Origin: JBFWIW01 sp050253535
GTDB taxonomy: Bacteria > Bacillota > Clostridia > Oscillospirales > Oscillospiraceae
Length of the DNA stretch: 33,577 nucleotides
Direction: 5' to 3'
NCBI GenBank assembly: GCA_050253535.1
Contig: JBFWIW010000031.1
Span: 1 to 33,577 of the forward strand
The notes under the pieces are model-generated. The model ran no database searches. It was not told the origin of the DNA and saw nothing but the letters and a program-made list of their open reading frames with translations. Positions 1 through 5,478 of the stretch are shown piece by piece. The first letter of the stretch is position 1, and each line of letters begins with the position of its first letter. The translations under genes were made by a program, and so were the position numbers.

Positions 1-114
1 TATAAAAATGGATATTGGAGGGCTCGATCCAAAAGAGATGATGCTGCAGCCGAGAAATGGAAAGATGGGTGCCATGCCATTAAAGAAAAAATCGACGAAT
101 TAACGCAAGATTGA
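1..114 (+). CDS. C-terminal end of an unidentified protein (5' partial)
   Basis: An open frame runs from the window edge to a TGA at 112-114 and gives 37 residues. The tail is charged and mostly helical in character (it ends EKIDELTQD). It is followed after about 15 bases by a good terminator, which supports it as a true gene end. Nothing in it identifies a family. Confidence 0.4.
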   Translation, partial: YKNGYWRARSKRDDAAAEKWKDGCHAIKEKIDELTQD

Positions 115-129
115 TCTGTTTTTTGCGTA

Positions 130-163
130 CCGCTTTGGGTTGATGACTCGGGGCGGCTTTTTT
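130..163 (+). terminator. Rho-independent terminator of the partial gene
   Basis: A 10-bp stem (CCGCTTTGGG paired with CTCGGGGCGG, using several G-U pairs) closes a 7-base loop and is followed by CTTTTTT. It lies just downstream of the stop codon at 112-114. Confidence 0.6.
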
Positions 164-504
164 CTCATCGTGGGCACATAATTTTTGAGGTTGGGTCTTG
201 TCCGTGAGACGTTCCAGCCGAGCCTGCATTTCAAGCGGTTACATGCCATCCCGCATCAGGATATATGGGCGCAGTGCGAAAGCCTTGCAACCGGCTTACA
301 CACATCCCCACCTTAATCGGCGGAGATGTGTTGTTAAAATCTGACATCATTTTGACTACGAATCAAGGTAAATTCAGGTTAAATCATACCGCTTTATACT
401 GCGGGCCAACGTTCATAAATCAAAAAGCCCTGTAACCATTGGCTTTATGGTGATAAGTATGTAAATCCGAACTAAAGCAACTATATGGCTGACAGGTAGG
501 GTGC

Positions 505-557
505 AAAACAGTAACAAGGCGTATCGCTTCAATGGCGGTGCGCCTTGTTACTGTTTT
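505..557. terminator. Long near-perfect hairpin, possible bidirectional terminator
   Basis: Arms of 17 bases pair perfectly (505-521 with 541-557). Pairing continues inward through TAT/GTG and CGC/GCG to a loop of about 7 bases, giving about 23 bp in total. The outer arms are AAAACAG and CTGTTTT, so each strand ends with a short U run. It lies in gene-free DNA, so its use as a terminator is inferred. Confidence 0.5.
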
Positions 558-568
558 CAACCAAAAAA

Positions 569-586
569 TAACGATATTAACGATAT
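569..586. repeat. Tandem 9-base direct repeat
   Basis: TAACGATAT occurs twice head to tail, about 185 bases upstream of the unknown operon. It could be a regulator site or chance in AT-rich DNA. Confidence 0.4.
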
Positions 587-637
587 GTTTGATTTTTTGA
601 TATGATCGATGTTGTTGATTCAACAGAACTGAGGAGT

Positions 638-665
638 TTGATTATCCTCGCTCTAAAGCTAAAAT
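638..665 (+). promoter_or_regulatory. Possible promoter of the unknown operon
   Basis: TTGATT at 638-643 and TAAAAT at 660-665 are separated by 16 bases, about 105 bases before the first start codon. The match is moderate and other AT-rich hexamers lie closer to the gene. Confidence 0.3.
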
Positions 666-770
666 TTTCCTTAAAAACAACGATAATTATTATAAAGAGA
701 TTATAATTATATGTCTTTCGCACATCAACAAGTTAGTAAAAAGGCACATGATCATTGAGGTATAGATATT

Positions 771-1733
771 ATGATAAGTGGGATAAGCGCAAATGTGTCA
801 ATCAATGCGGTGCGGGAACGCGGCGGGCTGTCGAATATTATAACCGGTGCCGACATTCCTGCGAAGGACAGCGCGGACTCGCCTGCCGTTATTGTAGACG
901 TGAGCGATCGCGCACGGCAGGCCGCTCTTGATGAGCTCGAATTTAAATCCAATGAGGATAACGACGGTTCTCTGAACATCAATGAAAATGATTTTAGCGA
1001 AGAGTCTGTAGAGAACTTACGGCAGAAAGCCATTGAAATCCTGACACGGCCGACAGACCCATTTACCTATGAAGACCAGATGCGCACGATGCAATACTGC
1101 TTTAATGAGAACTCGCCCGAAAGCACAATCAATGAAATTTTGGACGGAAAGGCAATCAATTCGTCGGTTGTCACCAACGAGCTGTCCACTATGCTCCGGC
1201 AGACCAGGACGAACAAGGATGCAAGTGTAACGGAACGAGCCGAAAACCGGGAGTCGGCATTAAAATGCGCGCAGTACATCGCCGACAAGTATCTGGATGA
1301 CCCCAATGAAGCCAAACAGTTTATGTCGGCCATCGATGATATTTATGAAGAAGACGTCTACACGGACAAAGGCTATTTTGAGATAGAGCCTTGCGAATGG
1401 GTTAGAGAAGGCTCAGTGAAGACAGGCGATAAACTTCTGCCCCCGGACTATGCTATGCAAGCGTTTACACGTGCTTACAATATAGCTCATGGCCGAAGCA
1501 GCACAATGGGCGCAATGGGTTTTAATAAAACTGAAATGTCAGAATATTTTGATGCATGGATTGATTTTATGAGGTCATCTTCCCCTGAAACTAAAGAAAA
1601 AATGGAAGCGGAAGGTCGAAAAGTATTTGTTCGGAACGAGAACCATGTGACCGAAGCTACAGAAAACGCGAAGCTCAACTTCAACACCTCGCTTTTTAAT
1701 AACAACATAGCCAGGCTGCTCAAAGCATTTTAA
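771..1733 (+). CDS. Unknown protein, first gene of a two-gene operon
   Basis: I do not recognise this 320-residue protein. It has no signal peptide and no clear membrane segment, so it is either cytoplasmic or exported without a cleaved signal. The first ~60 residues look flexible and contain AVIVDVSDRARQAALDE. A short stretch of this kind (V-D-V/L-S-D followed by Ala/Arg) is seen in several Clostridia proteins of unknown role and some flagellum-associated ones, but that is too little to assign a function. The rest is acidic and probably alpha-helical, with cysteines only at scattered positions. The start is the ATG at 771, preceded by TGAGG. The stop is followed by a strong ribosome site for the next gene 14 bases on, so the two are almost certainly cotranscribed. 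Base composition is more AT-rich than the housekeeping genes to the right, suggesting transfer. Confidence 0.75.
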   Translation: MISGISANVSINAVRERGGLSNIITGADIPAKDSADSPAVIVDVSDRARQAALDELEFKSNEDNDGSLNINENDFSEESVENLRQKAIEILTRPTDPFTYEDQMRTMQYCFNENSPESTINEILDGKAINSSVVTNELSTMLRQTRTNKDASVTERAENRESALKCAQYIADKYLDDPNEAKQFMSAIDDIYEEDVYTDKGYFEIEPCEWVREGSVKTGDKLLPPDYAMQAFTRAYNIAHGRSSTMGAMGFNKTEMSEYFDAWIDFMRSSSPETKEKMEAEGRKVFVRNENHVTEATENAKLNFNTSLFNNNIARLLKAF

Positions 1734-1747
1734 AAAGGAGCATAACT

Positions 1748-3451
1748 ATGAGTTCGGGTATAGGTATATTCAGCCCTTTCGGCACTTACAACCCATATGG
1801 CAGCGGTATGGTTGGGCAGAACTTCAGCTATGGAAATATTTCGCATAAAGATACATCCTCCAGTTTTGCCACAGTGACGGATAACGACTCCACTACGGAG
1901 ACGGATATGTTAAGGACGGGGGGCAATCTCCTCGCCATGCAGGTCGGAGGGGCGCTCGGCGATGATGACATTTCCTCGCTGGAGAAGCACAACTATGGTC
2001 AGCCGCTGACGATCGTTGAACCCAAATATATCTTAGCGGACGATGATGCTGTGACTGGCCGAATGAGTAATTGGCTGAAAGCAAATGATTCCGCAGAACT
2101 TACCGACCGCGACGGGCAAGTGATTGAAACCGGCGCTCTGACGCTCCATAACGGAGAAATATATAAGCGCCGTGTCCGTGAAGAATACGCCAGTGAAACC
2201 TCGCAATACTCACCAATATCCAGCAGCGGCACCCTCGGTAAGCTGGAATTACCAGATGCGGCATCTAATCAGCAGGTACTGCAATTTCATGTTATGACAG
2301 ATGATGAAGTTCAGGAAGCGGAAGCAAAAGCCTACGACATGAGTCATTATTCCATGGCGGAGAGCTTTCTCATGGATTTAGAGGACGGTACTATCGGGGA
2401 AAATCTCTCAAATTCAGTTGCTGACGGCGATGCATTAGAGAGTATCGAAACATTCAGCTATGAAGCGGCACGTTACGGCTCCCTGCTTCAGAATTTCTAT
2501 GGCAATTCCGAGAACATTGACGGACTGAAAGATGAGCTTAACGGCGTCATTGAGAAATCCATGCAGACATTTTCTGAAAAAGTCTCGGGCGATATTGGGA
2601 GCTTTTTCTCTGAAAACGGTGTGGAATTCGACAAGTCGGCAATGGCCGACACGATCCAGAATATCACAAAGGCGCGGCTCTCCGTGTATCAGTCCGCGTT
2701 CCAAAACGGTGAAATCTCCGTGAATAACACAGGCACCAGCATTTACAGCTACATGGCCGCCCAAGGCGGGGAAATAAGCGCCGACAATGCACAATTCGGC
2801 GAGCTGAGTTATGATGATATCACCCGGCTGTCGGAGGCTGTTTATGAATTCAGCAATTCCGTGATCAGTCAGCAGGACAATATCCGCTACAGCCTGAACA
2901 CCACAGCCGAACAAACGGGAATGGTTTTGGGGCTTGCGCAGGCGCAGGTGAGCATTATGGACGACGGAAGTTCTCTTTTCTCCGCGTTCAGCAAAGCGGC
3001 AAACAGCAAAATCAATTCCGTGATTAATTCAGTAGTTTCGGCAAGCCAAGAACAAAGTGAAAAGTTCAAAAATGGCGGCGGAAGGAAGAATGGGCAGACA
3101 TGCGATCCAATTACAAATGCGGATATCAGAAATGTCATGAGTTGGTTTTCAGAAGTTGAATACGGTGATACTCAAACCAATTTGCAGCTTGCCATAAACA
3201 AAGTTTATGACAGTTACATGAATACTCATAAGTCCGATGTCAACTACGCCGGTTCCAACAGTAACTTGTTCCAATACATGCCGGAAGCATTTTCTGAAGA
3301 CCTGTCTGAAATCCGAAGCAATGCGATTACAGATATGCAAAATTATATGCTCCTTAACTGGAATATCTGGGCCAGCTTCTCTAATGCCGTCAGCGACAGC
3401 AGCAAATATCTGATGGATTCTTCAGGCAGCGCAGTGAATGTAACGGCGTGA
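1748..3451 (+). CDS. Unknown large Ser/Asn/Gly-rich protein, second gene of the operon
   Basis: This 567-residue protein is not one I recognise. Residues 1-35 are rich in Gly, Ser, Phe and Tyr (FSPFGTYNPYGSGMVG), look disordered and are not a signal peptide. The middle and C-terminal parts alternate acidic helical segments with Ser/Asn-rich stretches, and there is a single cysteine near residue 457 (GQTCDPITN). No hydrophobic segment is long enough to cross a membrane. The composition (few Cys, much Ser/Asn/Gly/Ala, long helices) resembles surface, structural or export-substrate proteins more than enzymes; that is inference. Translation is well supported: AAGGAG lies 7 bases before the ATG, 14 bases after the upstream stop. 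A terminator follows at 3495-3535, so the operon ends here. A shared function with the upstream gene is likely but unknown. Confidence 0.75.
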   Translation: MSSGIGIFSPFGTYNPYGSGMVGQNFSYGNISHKDTSSSFATVTDNDSTTETDMLRTGGNLLAMQVGGALGDDDISSLEKHNYGQPLTIVEPKYILADDDAVTGRMSNWLKANDSAELTDRDGQVIETGALTLHNGEIYKRRVREEYASETSQYSPISSSGTLGKLELPDAASNQQVLQFHVMTDDEVQEAEAKAYDMSHYSMAESFLMDLEDGTIGENLSNSVADGDALESIETFSYEAARYGSLLQNFYGNSENIDGLKDELNGVIEKSMQTFSEKVSGDIGSFFSENGVEFDKSAMADTIQNITKARLSVYQSAFQNGEISVNNTGTSIYSYMAAQGGEISADNAQFGELSYDDITRLSEAVYEFSNSVISQQDNIRYSLNTTAEQTGMVLGLAQAQVSIMDDGSSLFSAFSKAANSKINSVINSVVSASQEQSEKFKNGGGRKNGQTCDPITNADIRNVMSWFSEVEYGDTQTNLQLAINKVYDSYMNTHKSDVNYAGSNSNLFQYMPEAFSEDLSEIRSNAITDMQNYMLLNWNIWASFSNAVSDSSKYLMDSSGSAVNVTA

Positions 3452-3494
3452 TACGATGCCGCTTTTATTCATAACCGAACACGTTTATCAGAAA

Positions 3495-3535
3495 GCAGAC
3501 AGCCTCTCATCACTGAAAGGCCGTCTGCTTCTTTT
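3495..3535 (+). terminator. Terminator of the unknown operon
   Basis: The stem GCAGAC-A-GCCT pairs with AGGC-C-GTCTGC (one mismatch) and is followed by TTCTTTT. It starts 44 bases after the stop codon of the 567-residue protein. Confidence 0.75.
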
Positions 3536-3652
3536 GCTGCCCCGTACCGATTACCCATCGGTTCAATATTAATCTTTATAGGCAGTAATCGATCATTAGC
3601 ATAGCTGCATAATGTGGTAAGTCGCAGACTTTTCCATATTTCCACAGCCTTT

Positions 3653-4250
3653 TTATGTCTGCCCGGTCTTATGTTTTCTGTACCGGGAGAGCTTCACATT
3701 CATCATGTTCCGGCATGAAGCGGAGCAGTAGACGGAGCGTGGATCGGCGGCTATGAACGGCTTGCCACAGCGTTTGCACAAGCGGACGCGCCGCTTTTCG
3801 CCCGTGAGCATTTCCGCGAAACCGACGTCAATAGCGCTCTTGAGCGAGTCAAAAGTCCAGGCCCGCTTTGTTGTTCCATCTATAGATCGGTATACCATCT
3901 TCGCGTTGCCGGGTGTGAAGTCAAACGGTTCATGCTGCTCGCGCTTTTGAAGCAGCTCGTAAAGCTGATAACCGTAGATTCCATACCACTCGATCTTCTC
4001 ACAATATGAGTAATCCAGCTCACGCGAGCTTGCCCCATCGTTCTCCGGCAGTATCCAGCAACGGCGGCAACTTATGCCGCTGCTGGTTTCTGAACTCTCT
4101 TTCAAAAGGTTCGAAGCAATCATAAAGATCGTTGACGGTGATCGCTTTTTTGCCGAGAATGTTTCCCGTGTACAGCTTCACAGTGCTGTCGTCCTTAACC
4201 GCATCAATGCCGTGACATGCCTCCTGTTCTACGATGCCGCCGCCTTCCAG
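3653..4250 (-). pseudogene. Frameshifted gene with a C-terminal Cys4 zinc-type motif
   Basis: The intact C-terminal part reads on the minus strand to a TAA at 3653. Near its end it carries LCKRCGKPF, then eight residues, then YCSASCRN, a C-x2-C...C-x3-C treble-clef-like zinc site followed by a basic tail. This is like the CGNR/DUF6076-type proteins found on clostridial mobile elements; the family name is uncertain. Upstream, coherent protein (IDAVKDDSTVKLYTGN and onward to GERWGKLA) continues in a different frame and hits a TGA near 4026. Skipping one base there joins it to RELDYSYCEKIEWYG. The copy is therefore broken by a one-base insertion or two-base loss. The N-terminus is missing or overwritten by the recombinase remnant, so the right boundary is approximate. 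Confidence 0.55.
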
Positions 4251-4705
4251 GTGCAGAAACAGCGGTTCGAGCAGGCCGAGACTGCTTTCAGGCAGAAAAA
4301 AAAACGCTTGCGCAGTCCCAACGTAGGATTGCGGAGTTGGACAGGATTTTCAAGCGCATCTATGAGGATGATATTTCCGGCAGCATCAGTCACGATAGGT
4401 TCTTGAAGCTGTCTGCCGACTATGAGGCCGAGCAAAAGGATTTACAGGAACAGGTTGCCAAACTCCAATTTGAAATTGAAAACCACGAGCAGACTCAATA
4501 CGACTTTAAGCAGTTTAGCGCCCTTGCCAGAAAGTACATAGGCATCACCGAGCTTACCCCGACGATTGTGAATGACTTTATCAAGAAAATTATTTTTCAC
4601 GCCCCCGAGAAGGTTAACGGGCATCGGACGCAGCGGGCACAGGTGATATTCAATTTTATTGGCGAGGTCGAACTGCCGGAGTCAAAGGCCATAAAAGAAC
4701 CATAA
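4251..4705 (+). pseudogene. C-terminal remnant of a large serine recombinase
   Basis: Residues such as RRIAELDRIFKRIYEDDISG, LSADYEAEQKDLQEQ and ELTPTIVNDFIKKIIFHAPE match the C-terminal coiled-coil and DUF4368-type region of large serine recombinases (TnpX/Tn4451-like) that integrate clostridial transposons. The catalytic N-terminal domain and the zinc-ribbon recombinase domain are absent. The coiled-coil frame appears to start as VQKQRFEQAETAFRQ in another frame and must shift by -1 at a run of nine A residues (4296-4304) to continue as KKTLAQSQRRIAEL. This means one A was lost, or there was slippage on the run. It stops with TAA at 4703-4705. It is the trace of a former integrated element and is not functional on its own. 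Confidence 0.7.
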
Positions 4706-4750
4706 AAACAGCAAAACGGCATAGCCCCGAAAGGCTATACCGTTCTGCTG
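4703..4750 (-). terminator. Terminator of the tRNA operon
   Basis: On the minus strand an 18-base arm starting CAGCAGAACGG pairs, with a few G-U pairs, with an arm ending CGTTTTGCTG around a TTTCGG-like loop, and is followed by TTTTT. It lies 50-100 bases downstream of tRNA-Lys and overlaps the recombinase stop codon. Confidence 0.75.
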
Positions 4751-4769
4751 TAGGAATACATCCTTGCTG

Positions 4770-4798
4770 CCTGTAACCATAACGGTTACAGGGTTTTT
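4770..4798 (+). terminator. Terminator on the plus strand
   Basis: A perfect 9-bp stem (CCTGTAACC / GGTTACAGG, 5-base loop) is followed by G and TTTTT at 4794-4798. It would stop transcription from the recombinase side before it runs antisense into the tRNA genes. Confidence 0.65.
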
Positions 4799-4800
4799 CA

Positions 4801-4876
4801 TGGTGACCCAGCGGAGATTCGAACTCCGGACACCCTGCTTAAAAGGCAGGTGCTCTGCCGACTGAGCTACTGGGTC
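4801..4876 (-). tRNA. tRNA-Lys (anticodon TTT)
   Basis: A complete cloverleaf on the minus strand: acceptor GACCCAG/CTGGGTC, D arm TAGCTCAG, anticodon loop CTTTTAA, T arm GGAGTTCGAATCTCC, discriminator A and encoded CCA (4801-4803). It is the last gene of the tRNA operon, four bases after tRNA-Gln. Confidence 0.95.
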
Positions 4877-4880
4877 ATAT

Positions 4881-4955
4881 TGGCTGGGATGGCGGGACTC
4901 GAACCCACGAATGACGGAGTCAAAGTCCGTTGCCTTACCACTTGGCTACATCCCA
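4881..4955 (-). tRNA. tRNA-Gln (anticodon TTG)
   Basis: Acceptor TGGGATG/CATCCCA, anticodon loop CTTTGAC, T arm GTGGGTTCGAGTCCCGC, discriminator G and encoded CCA. The TGGGAUG...G-CCA ends are typical of bacterial tRNA-Gln. Confidence 0.95.
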
Positions 4956-4988
4956 ATATGATGTCTCACGGGCATAAAGTCTTATTGA

Positions 4989-5027
4989 TTATTTCAGTCC
5001 TTTTCTTGGCGAAAAGGACTGAAATAA
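4989..5027. repeat. Perfect 17-bp hairpin between tRNA-His and tRNA-Gln
   Basis: The arm at 4989-5005 pairs perfectly with 5011-5027 around a 5-base loop. On the transcribed strand it begins one base after the CCA of tRNA-His. There is no U run after it, so it looks like a processing or protective structure, not a terminator. Confidence 0.7.
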
Positions 5028-5028
5028 A

Positions 5029-5106
5029 TGGGGTGGGTAAAGGGATTCGAACCCTCGACCCTCGGAACCACAATCCGATGCTCTAACCAACTGAGCTATA
5101 CCCACC
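5029..5106 (-). tRNA. tRNA-His (anticodon GTG)
   Basis: Acceptor GTGGGTA/TACCCAC with the extra 5' G (complement of 5106) facing discriminator C, as expected for tRNA-His. Anticodon loop TTGTGGT, T arm GAGGGTTCGAATCCCTT, encoded CCA. Confidence 0.95.
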
Positions 5107-5126
5107 ATATCGGGAATGAATAGCAC

Positions 5127-5150
5127 TCCCTTTTGGTACGCCAAAAGGGA
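5127..5150. repeat. 10-bp hairpin embracing the 3' end of tRNA-Arg
   Basis: TCCCTTTTGG and CCAAAAGGGA pair perfectly around a TACG loop. One arm is the T-stem/acceptor 3' side of tRNA-Arg; the other includes its CCA and the trailer, so the trailer competes with normal tRNA folding. Confidence 0.65.
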
Positions 5151-5210
5151 TTCGAACCCCTGACCTACTGCTTAGAAGGCAGTTGCTCTATCCTACTGAG
5201 CTATTGGCGC
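5134..5210 (-). tRNA. tRNA-Arg (anticodon TCT)
   Basis: Acceptor GCGCCAA/TTGGCGT (one G-U), D arm TAGCTCAG, anticodon loop CTTCTAA, T arm AGGGGTTCGAATCCCTT, discriminator A and encoded CCA. Confidence 0.95.
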
Positions 5211-5261
5211 ATATCAGCTATTCTTTTCTTTAATGTCCTCCGCCAAAGTAAAAAGGCATGT

Positions 5262-5307
5262 CCAAGCTTGAATGGCCGCAAAATGATTTGCGGTCATTCA
5301 AGCTTGG
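5262..5307. repeat. 21-bp hairpin that includes the CCA of tRNA-Gly
   Basis: CCAAGCTTGAATG, a G-T pair and CCGCAAA (5262-5282) pair with 5287-5307 around ATGA. On the transcribed strand the first three bases of the 5' arm are the CCA of tRNA-Gly, so the mature 3' end would be locked in the stem. Confidence 0.7.
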
Positions 5308-5378
5308 AGCGGGTGATGGGAATTGAACCCACGCGACCAGCTTGGAAGGCTGGGGTTCTGCCACTGAACTACACCCGC
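5305..5378 (-). tRNA. tRNA-Gly (anticodon TCC)
   Basis: Acceptor GCGGGTG/CACCCGC, D arm TAGTTCAG, anticodon loop CTTCCAA, T arm GTGGGTTCAATTCCCAT, discriminator T and encoded CCA. It is the first gene of the operon, about 29 bases after the -10 element. Confidence 0.95.
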
Positions 5379-5406
5379 GTATACCCCTGCATAACACGGC
5401 TTAAAG

Positions 5407-5436
5407 ATAATAGCACGAAACCAGCCTTATTGTCAA
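5407..5436 (-). promoter_or_regulatory. Sigma-A type promoter of the tRNA operon
   Basis: On the minus strand a consensus TTGACA (5431-5436) and TATTAT (5407-5412) are separated by 18 bases, just upstream of tRNA-Gly. It is one of the best promoters in the window, as expected for stable RNA. Confidence 0.8.
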
Positions 5437-5478
5437 TGTTTTTTACACCATGCCCGTATAATTTCACTGCCGCCAGCC

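Larger units (their letters stand above)
164..770. other. Gene-free AT-rich stretch
   Basis: I see no convincing gene here; the short minus-strand open frame at 420-623 has no good ribosome site and overlaps a hairpin. The stretch holds a weak hairpin at 299-333 (arms ACACATC and GATGTGT), a very strong hairpin at 505-557, a tandem 9-mer at 569-586, a small palindrome at 613-625 (TGTTGA-T-TCAACA) and a possible promoter at 638-665. On the minus strand between about 180 and 290 a short frame contains EMQARLERLTDK-like residues but is interrupted by stops, so it may be a gene remnant. Confidence 0.5.

Noticed and set aside
4700..5400. A tRNA attachment site of an integrated island
   Set aside because: I looked for a second copy of the tRNA-Lys 3' end in bases 1-4700 and saw none. 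The remnant is a serine recombinase, which does not usually use tRNA ends.
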